NCBI GenBank assembly: GCA_947568835.1
Contig: OX387603.1
Span: 26,436,651 to 26,500,650, forward strand
Reading direction: 5' to 3'
DNA from: Protonemura montana
Lineage: Eukaryota; Arthropoda; Insecta; Plecoptera; Nemouridae
DNA length: 64,000 nt
In this document: positions 49,283-60,848 of the stretch, piece by piece
Layout of the letters: each line of letters opens with the position of its first letter
Position numbering within the stretch: the stretch's first letter is position 1
The notes under the pieces: generated by a model
The model's database searches: none
What the model saw: the letters and a program-made list of their open reading frames with translations, nothing else
Told to the model about the DNA's origin: nothing
Made by a program: the position numbers and the translations under genes

Positions 49283-50778
49283 GTGAGTGAGAGATCGGTG
49301 GAGATTGTGTGGGTCACTGCATTTCCTTGCCGTGCCTTGCATTCTCCATGAATACTTTGTAATGTGTACGAAATGAAAAAGAGTTGGCGATTATAAATTA
49401 GCAAACGCAATTTTTATCGAGATTTAACTTCGAGTGAACTGCTTTGCGACTCCAACTTCGATATTTCAGGCATGGACACTTTAAATTCTGTGAAGATTTA
49501 ACTCAAACATTACAGCTCTAGGTTTTATTTGCCGTAGGTATATACAAATGTGATTATTATGAGAAATTAAAAACGGGACCAAAAAGAGATTTGCAAGCAC
49601 GCACACTGTAATTTCGAAGTCGGCATTGATTGTCAAAACCATCACTCTGGTGGCTCGTGATAACCTTTGAGCCTTGACCGAAATGTCTGACCAATATTTG
49701 ATTATCCCATAAGCTCGGGTCATGCCTACTTACGACGACAATAGCAACGGCCACATGCACCGAGCCACCAACAAGCGATTAGCGATGGAGGCAAACAATG
49801 AGCGGGCAGAGGTGACTTGGATTGACACCACACACCTTTGCCGCGCGCATAGGAGGTGTTTCAGTATCATGTGATTCAACTTGAAGGGGCGGCTCGTCTT
49901 CGAGGCACACATCCTGTGGGATCCTGTCAAACCAAACTGTCGTTACGTTCAGTAGTCGAAGGTGTCGGTTACCAAAGCACCAGTTCAGTAGCCCCGGCCC
50001 AGATACCTTAATAGAGTTCGACTTCTGCCAGCTATCGAGTGTCAGTCATGACCGGCAATCCTCGAAGAACCCCATCTCTTCGCTGTTCCTCGCGCTGCTA
50101 ACTGATGGCGATACCACCCTGCAAGTAAAGCTGCCGTTCGCCGCAGCTACAGCAAAGCCGAGGAACTGCAACCAATGACTACACTGCGACAGCAAAAGGC
50201 TGAGAGATTTCAACCAATGATTGCATTGTAATTGTCACCGACCGGGTGACAAGGGACAAGCCTTCAGGCACAGCGAGCTAGTTGTGGACACGGTGGTGAT
50301 ACTGAAGTCAGTGCGCACCTAGCACCAATTAGCTTACCAAGTACGTCAACTATCGGTCGGTCTTGTACTTGCTGCGCTTGACCGATTGACAATCAATGAT
50401 GTCGGAGTCGATAGATGGTGTCTTGAATTCGCATCTCCCAAATCGCCCTCTCGCCACAAACTGCCACCGAACTCGAACTCGATACAAATGGCTCTCGTCA
50501 CCGCATGAAAAACAACAGCTCACTGTGACGTAATGGGCGCCAGCCGACCAATCGGATCGACTCCAATTGTGTCGATTTTTGCCCGGCCGCTAAGCCCCAG
50601 AGATCCCCGAGCAAACTTTGCGGTCCTTTCGACGGCAATGTCCCTGGCACACATCCACCAGCACCACATTCTGGCGACGTGTAAGCCTCCCTCCAACGCC
50701 GTCGCGAGCGCACTTCGCTCATCTCAGTCGCTCGGGGGCCTAGAGTCGTGAAAAAATCAGCCACATAAGCTGGTCGGT

Positions 50779-50812
50779 TATATAAGACGACGGGGTACGC
50801 TCAGACCGCAGT
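50779..50812 (+). promoter_or_regulatory. TATA/initiator core promoter of the transporter
   Basis: TATATAAG at 50779-50786 is followed 31 bp from its first T by CGCAGTC, an arthropod-like initiator (A at 50810). This would place transcription start 34 bp upstream of the ATG at 50844, a short 5' UTR. A second initiator-like TCAGAC lies at 50801. Confidence 0.65.
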
Positions 50813-50843
50813 CTACGCGTGCCGTCGAAGGTCCCCTATCACC

Positions 50844-53800
50844 ATGGAGGCGTCGGACAAGAAGGCAACCAGAGAGCAATGCCAGCCAATGCTCGGCCCC
50901 AGGTATGGACCGGTCTGTTTGGGTCGGGGTGAGGGCTCGTTAGGCGGGACGATGCGTTTTGTCTGGAGGCTCGATGTCGGAGCCATGCACCGCGAGGACG
51001 GCACCGTCCGCTTGTCGCTCCAAGTATCGCTATCGGTCTGTTAGCCGGGATCCCCTAATTAGGCGCCTACCGTACGCCCGGTGATATCTACAGCCACTCA
51101 TTACGTCGTCGTCGCCCAACAAGATTATTATGGTGGAAATTGGGTCGGGCGGGCAGTCGTCGCAGTTGTGCCCTCCTGCCATGGCGGTCTGGACGGCGTC
51201 CTCGGACAACGTCACCTGGATGGTGGATGTACCACTAGAACGGCGCCTCATCGACGACCCCGAGTAAGTTTTCCGCCTCCTTTCGTCTCGTTTGGCGACG
51301 ACGAAGACGTGGTTTGCACAACCCAGTTAGGTGGGAAGGGTTGCGGGAAACTGGTCGTTTGTCCCCTTCGATTGAGTCTGTGGGAGTCCCCTTTTTAAAA
51401 CAATAAATCTAATCAAATCAAATCATGATCGGGGGACCTTTCCTGTGGTGCGATGAGAGATACATTCTTCTTCACATGTCTGGAGTGTCTTTGGTCCAGG
51501 TCCTATGGTCCACGTCAGTCAAAGCCAAAGGAGAATGTGATCCTCTATATCCCTTTGAACGACCGAGCTTCTTGTAGTGTTTGCGTTCCTCGAGTGTTTG
51601 TTAAACGACCGAGACTTGCCATTCTTCGGGCTTTAGTTTTAATCTTATCGCTTTGAAAGAACCGATTTCACCCCGAATATCAAGCGTTCTGCAACACGTC
51701 TTGGCCCTCTCACGAATCCAGCTGCATTCAGCAAACAGGCTCAGCGTCGTTCCGCGGTTGCGTGAGCGCGGTGCACTAATCAGCCGTTAATAAAATCTAA
51801 TTTACGAGCTGACATGAACTTGCGTTGTTTGCCTGCGTCGATTGCAAAACAAGGCACCGACTCGAGACACTTCCTGCCACATGCCTCGTTATCGCATTGT
51901 CATCGTATTGTCCGGAGAGACAGATCGGTGCAATTGTTTACCTACACACATAGGTCCCTGATGAAACAACCCGTCACAGTTTCAACATTCCCATGATCGG
52001 CGACAGGCAAATGAGAGCACACGAGACACGGCCAAAGAGACGGCAACACACGTCCCCTTGGAGCCACGTGCGACACTTAGCGCGCCCAACGCAACAGTTG
52101 AAACTCGCACAGGGCACGCTATACATATGAGGATGCACCGCGAAGGACGTCCGCGTCGATCGTCAAGGCAACGCGGTGACATTGACGAACCGTTAAGTCG
52201 TCGGACCGGCACTCAGTCGCATGCCGCCGTGTGTCATCGGCGTCGTTTTTAGCTCTCTAGCGTAGAACCGGTAGAACCCATGGCTGCTATGGGTGGGCGA
52301 TCGTCTAGGTAGGTGTCCAGCGTCTACAAGACTATCGATGTCTTCGGCTGGGCGGTCACCCTGTTCGTCTAACACTTGCTTTGAGTCTCACGGGTGCGTT
52401 CTGTTCTGAGGGGTGCAGCCCTGGCTACAATGGGGTACATGGCGAGCGGCTCGGCGGGAAGGCGGAGAAGCTGAACTTTGCTGACGTCGACCCCGACGCC
52501 GACGTCGTCAAGAAGTCGCTGAGGACGGCGCTGCCTCAGGTGGGTCTGTCTTTCTGCTTTGACGTGTTTCCTTGTCAAAGGAGTTCTTGCCATCAGGGTC
52601 ATCTTTATCACAATCCTGTTTCGTGGCTCAGAATTTGCCGCATTTCTTGCACATTGTTGATAGGGCCGCCCGTACAAATGATATCCCACCATTTAAAAGG
52701 GTTCTTTTAAAGATAATTTAAGATCCAATAAAAGTTTTTCTTCCTCCAAAATTTGGTACCAGATATGCCTATATCCCAGAAAAAATTATACAAAAACGAA
52801 CTCCTATTTACCTTTTTACAAAAGAAAATTAAACTATTTAACTAAACTACGAGTTTGATCTATGTACTAACAATTTGTTTGAAATTAACTCGGGGGTTTG
52901 GTACGTACTTACAGCAAACACATTCACAGAAATAGAACACAATTTCTCCGATTCTAAAGATGCCCACTAACTTCCCTGCGATCCATGCCACTCTCAATGC
53001 CAAGAGACGACGCAAGACATGGCCAAGGAAGTCAGATTAGTATCTTAGTAAAGCGGTGTCTGCGAGTACCAAGTTCCGCTACTGGTTCTTGGTCTCTTTT
53101 AGGTCCAACCAAACCCGAGTGCTATGCAACGCCCCCTCATTTCTCCACCTTTCCAGGTCCTGGCGACGTCGGCGAAGAACATATTGCTGCTGGGGTACGG
53201 CATGACCCTCGGCTTTCCGACCATCGTGATCCCCGCACTGAGCGCCGCCTCCCGTGGGGACGCCGTCGACGCCGACGTCATATCACTCGATCGAGACCAG
53301 ATCTCTTGGTTTAGTAAGTAGTCTGTGCACTGGTACCTGCTGTACCCACGATCTATTGAGTAATCAAATAGAGGTCATCGACACGATCTCATTCTATACC
53401 CATGGAACATAGGCTCTGTCAGGTGATCTCAGCATCTCCATGGCTACCAAACGTTGAATCTAACATTGAACCTCCTATGCTAGGCCATGATATACCTACG
53501 CGTGGTAACATAAGATAGCAGAATTGAGAAGCTCTGTCAGGTGATCTCAGCATCTCCATGGCTACCAAACGTTGAATCTAACATTAAACCTCCTATGCTA
53601 GGCCATGATACACCCGTGGTAACATAAGATAGCAGAATTGAGAAGCTCTGTCAGGCGATCTCAGCATCTCCATGGCTACCAAACGTTGTATCTACCATTG
53701 AACCTCTTATGCTAGGCTATGATGTACCCGTGGTAACATAAGATAGCAGAATTGAGGAGCTCTGTCAGTAAGATCTGAGCATCTCCATGGCTACCAAACG

Positions 53801-56800
53801 TTGAATCTTCCATTGAACCTCCTATGCTAGGCCATTATATATCCGTGGTAACATAAGATAGCATAATTGAGAAGCTCTGTCAGGCGATCTCATCATCTCC
53901 ATGGCTAACAAACGTTGAATCTACCGTTGAACCTCCTATGCTAGGCCATGATATACCCTTGGTAACATAAGATAGCAGAATTGAGAAGCTCTGTCAGGCG
54001 ATCTCAGCATCTCCATGGGTAACAAACGTTGAGTCTACCATTGAACCTCCTATGCTAGGCTATGAAATACCCGTGGTAACATAAGACAGCAGAATTGGGA
54101 AGCTCTGTCAAGCGATCTCAGTATCTCCATGGCTACCAAACGTTGAATCTACCATTAAACCTCCTATGCTAGGCCATGATATACCCGTGGTAACATAAGA
54201 TAGCAGAATTGAGAAGCTCTGTCAGGTTATCTCAGCATCTCCATGGCTACCAAACGTTGAATCTACCATTGAACCTCCTATGCTAGGCCATGATATACCC
54301 GTGGTAACATAAGATAGCAGAATTGAGAAGCTCTGTCAAGCGATCTCAGCATCTCCATGGCTAACAAACGTTGAGTCTACCATTGAACCTCTATGCTAGG
54401 CCATGATATACCCGTGGTAACATAAGATAGCAGAATTGGGAAGCTCTGTCAAGCAATCTCAGTATCTCCATGGCTACCAAACGTTGAATCTACCATTGAA
54501 CCTCCTATGCTTGGCCATGATATACCCGTGGTAACGTAAGATAGCAGAATTGAGAAGCTCTGTCAGGTGATAACAGCATCTCCATGGCTACCAAACGTTG
54601 AATCTACCATTGAACCTCCTATGCTTGGCCATGATATACCCGTGGTAACATAAGATAGCAAAATTGAGACGCTCTGTCAGGCGATCTCAGCATCTCCATG
54701 GCTAACAAACGTTGAATCTACCATTGAACCTCCTATGCTAGGCCATGATATACCCGTGGTAACATAAGATAGCAGAATTGAGACGCTCTGTCAGGCGATC
54801 TCAGCATCTCCATGGCTACCAAACGGTGAATCCACCATTGAACCTCCTATGCTAGGTCATGATATACCCGTGGTAACATAAGATAGCAGAATTGAGAAGC
54901 TCTGTCAGTCGATCTCAGCATCTCCATGGCTATGGTGAATTTTGCTGTTTAAAATCAGGTCACAAAAAAGGTGTTGAGATGTAATTGTTTTCAGATTCAT
55001 GTCTACTTTGATTATTTTTTAATTTTACTTTAATTTTACATTTATTTTGTTTACTTAGTTTTTGTCAATGTTGAGATGTGCTTTACGGCATTGCTCTGCG
55101 CTGAGGAGGTTTGCCTCGACGTTTCGACGAGACACGGCTTGTCATCTTCAGGAGAATTCCCTTTTTAGGGCGGCAAACCTCTTCGACACAGCAATACCGT
55201 ACGACACATCTGAACATCATACCACGGCTCTGAAAACAACCACGCGACCAACAAAAGCACCGAACGGTTTGTCGTGTTGGAAACACCGGTTCTCGTTAGA
55301 TCACCGAAGTTAAGCAACACTGCGCTGAGTCAGGTATTGGATGGGTGACCATCATACTCATGACCAGTTCTGTTCGGGACAGAGGTTGGAGGGATGAAAG
55401 TTAGTACAACAACTTCATTCGCCTTGCTTATCAACCTCTCGACAGCATGGATTTGTGGAGGAATCCTGCTGTTCGAGTTGTACCGTCCTTCGGAAGGGAC
55501 GTGAAGCCGGTGGTCCCCTTGATGCTTTTCGACAGGAGTAGGCTACGTGCCGGCACCGGGTTTCCCCTCCTCCATTCTAGGCTAGGTTAGGTTCATCATC
55601 ATCCTCATCATCATCCACTCATTCACCGACGCCATTAGACCAGTGCCGCATGGCCAGATGTCAAAACAGTGCGTCGTGAAACACCACAAATAATAATAGT
55701 ACAAACAAAAACGATGTTCTTACAAAAATACCAGCAACAGCAGCAATTTGTGCAGACCACCGTGAAAATGCTGCGACAAGCGAGCGCGACAAAAGTCTTC
55801 ACCACGGCCCCTATGTTGCAGGCAGCATCAACTTGGTATGCGTGCCGCTAGGCTGCTTGGCGTCGGGCGCTCTCACGGCCCCGTTGGGTCGCCGCAAAGC
55901 CATGATGTTTGTCAACCTCCCGTTCATCGCCGCCTGGTTGATATTCCACTTCGCCGACAGGGCCGCCATGCTCTACGCGAGTCTGGTGCTCACAGGACTC
56001 GCAGGGGGACTCTTGGAGGCGCCGGTTAGTGACCCCACGATCGGCAGTGAAGGGTGCTATTTTCTGCCCAAATTGCTACACCTGTTTGACCAAGAAGAGT
56101 CAGGAATTTCTGGTCATCGCCGATCATGTACATACTTACAGTTAACGTCCAACCGCCCTGCATGATTTGCAACGCAAGCGATTAAACGCCTCCCCCGTCC
56201 CGGTTCTAAGCTCAATCGGCCTCCCATGAAGACCCCTCGGGGCGACTTCCGAGGTCCATGGAGTTAGCTCTTCCAACTTCTACAGACCAACGTAGCACTC
56301 GTAGATTTTCAATTGCTGAATAAGTGATATTTGGGGGTAGTGAAAAAGTGTGAAAGAAAGGGTTGGTGTTACGGTGCGGGGAAATATGAAACGTTACTTC
56401 TTTAGGAGTGGGAAAAAGAGCCACATCCTGAAAAGACGCTCAATGAAGGGAGTGGGAAGGGCCGAGTCTCCTAAACCTAAACCTTAAAGCCTAAACCTAA
56501 CTTCAAACTTCACTATACCCCGACCCACGCTGACTCGAGGTGCCACCTTGTCGCAGGTGCTTACCTACGTGGCCGAGATCTCGCAGCCGCACCTGCGGGG
56601 CATGCTCTCGGCGACGTCGTCGATGAGCGTCATTCTCGGCGTGTTCATCCAGTTTCTGCTCGGCAGCCTCCTACCTTGGCGCACGGTGGCTGCCGTCAAC
56701 CTCTGCTTCCCCGTCGCGGCGCTCACGGCGCTGTTCTTCGTGCCAGAGAGCCCCTACTGGCTCGTCGGTGCGTACCCCAAACATTTCCGTCGTGATGCCC

Positions 56801-58588
56801 TCGCTAGGTCTGCAATAATCGCATGGACCGTGGCCCAAACCGTTGTGGGGAACGTTACCCACTAAAGTAGCACATTACCACCTTCTCATGTTCTCATTCA
56901 TAAACGGATTTATAAACTACTTTCAGAAGTACTATTTCACTACAGAAATTATAAAATGTGATAGTTTCAGGCTTGTGTGCCTAGAAAAAGCATAGCTTAT
57001 TAGAATCATGGATATATTTATTTACCCCCTAATAACAAGAATATGCTACTGCTTGAAAAAACATTAACTCTAAGACTGATATTCGTAATTTGTCGATCAT
57101 TCAAGGGCTATACAAAAAGATCCCTGTGATAAGAAAGTTCGGTCCGGTTTTTGGAACATTCTAATGCCATTTGCGCGTCGATTGAGGCACCGTGCACTTT
57201 GGCTTAAATATTTCATTGCTTTTAGAATCTCCAGTGATAGCTGGACACACTTTCCTGCGCATGCTTAGACTTTCTTAGGGCATCATGGAGTTAAAAGAGA
57301 GCCAGTGTTGCGTACGACGACACAAATTGTCGCAAGCAATCCCTAACAGCAACCGTACCTGATTGCCCCGTGCTGCCCGTCCAGGTAAACAACGCCTGGC
57401 CGAGGCTGAACGCTCGCTGTGCTGGCTGCGTGGCTGGGTCTCACCCTCCGAGGTGCGCGTCGAGCTGGCGACCATCGTGGCAAGTCTTCAGGCGTCGAGT
57501 GCTACGACGTCGACGCAGACGGCCACCTGGAGGCATTACGTGCATCGCACCTTCCTGCGACCCTACCTGCTCGTGTCGACCGCTTTCTTCATCGGCCACT
57601 TTGCCGGTGTCACCACGCTGCAGACGTTCGCCGTGACCATCTTCAAGGTAGGCCCCGACGGCTTGGGGACCCGTTCTCTGCCCTGGCGCACTGGCATGCC
57701 TTGCAGAATGCTGCAAAGCATGCGTCACTCCTGGGAGTGAACTGTTCTGCTCTGTTCAGGACCAAAAGCCGTGTCAGTAAACCCGCACTCCGAACCAGCA
57801 TCTTCTTGAAGATCTGAACCACTGCCCTTACGTTCCTGAGAGAGTTGACCTCTGTAATGGTCAGATAGGCGTGTGGCTTTCTGCGGATGGAATGTCTGCC
57901 TGCCATATGAGCCAAACCCCAGCTGTCCCCGCTATGTTGGCCTCGGAGAGGTTGTCACGTGAGCCGACACGTGTCTGATCTATGTGCCGTGCAGGAGCTG
58001 GGCACACCGACGGACGCCTACATCGCCACACTCTACCTGGGCCTGGTCGAGCTGGCCGGCAGCCTGCTGTGCGTGCTGCTCGTGCACTGGACGGGCAAAC
58101 GCCCTCTCAGCTTCGTCTCGCTCGCCGGCAACGGCGCGTGCTTCGCCGTCGTCGCCACTTACGCGCACCTCGCGACGCGTCCCGGCGCCGACGTCGCCGC
58201 CTTAGCGTGGGTACCGATGACCTTCCTGTTGCTCGCCGCCTTCCTCTCCCACATCGGCATCCGGTTGCTGCCGTGGATTCTCGTCGGCGAGGTGTTCCCA
58301 CAGCGCGTGCGTAACGTGTCGGCCGGTGCGTCCAGTTCCATCGGCTACATCTTCGGCTTCCTGGCAAACAAGACGTACGTGTACATTGTAGACGGCATGG
58401 CGCTGGCCGGTACGTTCTACCTCTACGCCAGCGTCAGCCTGCTAGGAGGCATCTTCCTCTACTGGTACATGCCGGAGACGGAGGGCCGGACGCTGGCTGA
58501 GATAGAAGAGCACTTTGAGGGGCACGTCGACCTGCGGCACGCCGGGACAGCAAGGCCAGTCAAGGAGATGGAGGGCACGAGACTCTAG
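50844..58588 (+). CDS. Facilitated trehalose/sugar transporter, Tret1-like (SLC2/MFS)
   Basis: Seven phase-consistent exons encode about 535 aa: 50844-50902, 52419-52539, 53157-53313, 55822-56024, 56557-56767, 57385-57647, 57995-58588. The TATA-linked start gives MEASDKKATREQCQPML. Membrane segments of the 12-TM major facilitator fold follow. Sugar-porter motifs include LLLGYGMTLGFPTIVIPAL, SWFSSI, GRRKAMMFVNLPFIAAWL, YVAEISQPHLRG, PESPYWLVG, SLCWLRGW, PWILVGEVFPQRVRN and the C-terminal PETEGRTLAEIEEHF. The order and motifs match arthropod Tret1-type carriers of the plasma membrane, which move trehalose or glucose down their gradient. Substrate is inferred; hexose specificity cannot be excluded. 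Two other first exons (49257, 51181) join in the same phase. Confidence 0.9.
51181..51263 (+). CDS. Candidate alternative first coding exon B of the transporter
   Basis: ATG in a strong context (tgccATGG) encodes MAVWTASSDNVTWMVDVPLE and seven more residues to a strong donor (GA|GTAAGT). It leaves in phase 2, as does exon 50844-50902, so either could precede exon 52419. It cannot follow exon 50844-50902 in frame: reading on from there meets a stop. It therefore acts as an alternative start if used. Confidence 0.5.
51264..52418. other. Transporter intron
   Basis: GC-moderate sequence. Short ORFs on both strands show no domains. No repeat or RNA gene recognised. Confidence 0.4.
53410..54932. 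repeat. 114-bp tandem satellite, about 13.4 copies
   Basis: The unit is AAGCTCTGTCAGGCGATCTC, AGCATCTCCATGGCTACCAA, ACGTTGAATCTACCATTGAA and so on, ending ATAGCAGAATTGAG. Unit starts (GCTCTGTCA) recur near 53413, 53531, 53645, 53759 and then every 113-114 bp to 54898. Copies differ by one to a few bases. The first unit has a 4-bp insertion. The array lies wholly in the intron between exons 53157-53313 and 55822-56024. Confidence 0.95.
55250..55695 (+). mobile_element. 5S-rRNA-derived SINE, copy 2
   Basis: The head at about 55258-55357 resembles 5S rRNA (CACCGGTTCTCGTTAGATCA, CCGAAGTTAAGCAACACTG, TATTGGATGGGTGACCATCA). The body (GGAGGGATGAAAGTTAGTAC ... GTTCGAGTTGTACCGTCCTT) is shared with the copy at 7437-7925. 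The tail is ACCACAAATAATAATAG. The 5S part has diverged and is fused to an unrelated body, so it is a SINE3-class element and not a 5S gene. It lies in a transporter intron. Confidence 0.87.
56025..56556. other. Transporter intron
   Basis: 532-bp intron with donor GTTAGT and acceptor TTGTCGCAG. It holds a short CCTAAACCTAAA-like run near 56471-56500. Nothing else is seen. Confidence 0.45.
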
Positions 58589-60180
58589 TGGAGTCTTGGG
58601 CTTTCGGTGCCTTGTTTCGACGCCTCGACCTTCTCCGTTAGGCAGCAAGTCCGTACCTCGGAACGAAGTACCGGATAATGTAACAGCCCAGGTTCCAAGT
58701 GTTAACCAACGCGACTTCCTAATCGGTCGATGAGTTCGCGTGTGCTGTGAAACATTCCCTAGACCTTCGAGGCACGTCTCTCGAATTTTCCTCGGGGCAG
58801 ACCTTGCGTCGGCGTCTCCACCCTTGGACTCGCACGACGGCGCGATCGATAGGCCGGCGTCTGGCGCTGACAGGGCGCCGCCCGCCAGCCAATGGGCGCC
58901 CGACCTGTCAACCACAGCCCTGGTTACCGTTGCCAGGGCGCCCCGTCCCCTCGCGGGTCATATAGGCGAGGGGGAAACTTGCAAGATGCACTCTTTGATT
59001 TGTTTTATTTCCGGTTTGAAGTTGGTGCCGTGCTGCGCCTAGACATACGCTTTGGTGTAATTTTTTACCTACACTTTATTCTGTCTTTGCAGCATACGAA
59101 CAATTATAGGTATCTGTACCTAATTATGAAATCTCCTCCTGTTTTGAAAGTTGTCACAAAAGCCTGACGGGGCTTTGGTGTAAGCTTTGGCACACACAAT
59201 GTATTTTTTTATGGTTAAGACGATTGTAACAGAGACCACGATACAAACCTAGTGAAATGCATCCACATTACTGTAGACCGGTAGCTATCTAAAGCAATAT
59301 ATTTTTGTCAATTTACCTTTACGCATTTGTGTAATTACGTTGCTCACATAGATTTGTCCGTATCATTGTTAGCTAGTTATTCGCCGAAGCAATGGGTTAC
59401 TTCCCAAGGTTGCTGGCTGTCAGGGTTCAAACAGCGAGTTCCGTACCTCTCATCGTACCTACCCACCGTAAACAAGGCGTTGCTTGGTTCTCTGCTTCCT
59501 TTTATTGAAGAATACAGAAGACGACATCGACCTCGATTGAGATGTTAGATTCTGTTGTTAGTCACAGTTCATGTGTCGGAATTCGCCTTCAGAGTCTCAG
59601 GATGGCTGAAGACTTGGCCCGATCGGGCGTGAGCCACGGAATCAAGTCGTATGATGCCAATGCATTGGGTGGGTATGTAAGAATTTTCTTATCGTCTTAA
59701 AATAACACGAGACATGCATAAGATGCCGAGGATCTTACTTAGTAATAATAGTAATAATAGTACTTATTATGACTAGTTTAAAATGAAAAACGACTGGTTT
59801 GTAAAAATAGGCCATAAGGCTCTACTGAAAGGTACAAGCTTCCCGTTTAACAAAATCTTGGTTCAGGAATTATTTTAATATTGATAGTTTTTTTTAATGC
59901 CTGACCACTTTGTTTGGGCACTGTCTGTACTTTTGGAGAGAGATTGCGAATATATTTGGCTCGAACGACCGATTTTTATCTCAGTCAAACAGTTTACTCG
60001 CACTCGGTGGTAACCAGGCAACCTCATGCAGAATTCACCATCACTGATGACAGATCCACACTCTGCCCTTCAAACGTAGGGTGCTGAGAGGAGGAACTAG
60101 GTCCGGGCAAATCGCCCTCGAGTGCAGCTTGCAACTTTCAAGTACGTCTTCCCCCGTTATGAGGGGTAGGGGCGCTGAGG

Positions 60181-60434
60181 GGGGGGGGGGGGTCGCCTGG
60201 AGCGACGGGTGCGTACAGCCTCGTTAACAAGTTGTATCACGCACGTGTCGAGCGCACGCGTGAGCCACGTGACCACGACGCACGTGCGTCGACTTGTGGT
60301 TGTCACGTTCGATGGTTGCGAGGCGTCGCGACGCTGGCCAACATGGCGGCCTCCCCGTCACGGCGCCGACGGCGAGGGGTACAGAGATTGATAGCGTTCT
60401 AAAAGACCAGATGCACGGGGGGGGGGGGGGATTG
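60181..60434. promoter_or_regulatory. CACGTG cluster between two G-runs
   Basis: Three CACGTG-type sites lie within 60237-60295 (gcaCGTGtc, gccaCGTGac, gcaCGTGcg). The region is bounded by G-runs of about 14 bases at 60179-60192 and 60417-60430. CACGTG binds bHLH factors; a regulatory role is inferred only from clustering. Confidence 0.3.
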
Positions 60435-60801
60435 TTGAGACTCTAGAAGCTAGCTCTATCTGGAATACAATATGCTCGGTGGTAGTCTGATTGGATTTGG
60501 TCAAACAATTACCGCCCCATGCCACTTCTTGAAGGGAAGCCGGGAGTTGCTGTCGGTTTTTTTACATCGCCTTTTACGATGTCCTGGGTGATGATAGTTG
60601 ATAACAACTACGAGTCCTGCTTTCCAGGCAGAGCTCGACGTGTCGCCTCTCCTTGCAATCCTCTATCCACGAACTCAGGGGCTGGGAGTGAGAAGTGAAA
60701 CCGTAACTCGAAACCGGGCTCGATGCCCGGTGGTTGTCGACCTTCCAAAGGTTGTTGCCAAAAGTGGGAAAAATAGACGGTGTAGAAACTGTTTGCCGTA
60801 C

Positions 60802-60848
60802 TGGCCACCAAGAAGGCTGGGACCTCGTTCCAGCCTTCTTGGTGGCCA
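60802..60848. repeat. Perfect 19-bp inverted repeat
   Basis: TGGCCACCAAGAAGGCTGG and CCAGCCTTCTTGGTGGCCA are exact reverse complements around a 9-base loop. No U-run or coding context explains it. Confidence 0.85.

Noticed and set aside
55258-55357. Possible 5S rRNA gene
   Set aside because: Only part of the 5S sequence is kept, with substitutions, and it is fused to a body repeated at 7437-7925.
56471-56500. CCTAAACCTAAA run as an interstitial telomere repeat
   Set aside because: Only a few imperfect units, not the usual arthropod TTAGG repeat, and too short to interpret.
60690-60740. tRNA-like box B (GGTTTCGAG on the minus strand) suggesting another SINE
   Set aside because: No convincing box A at the right distance and no second copy in the window.
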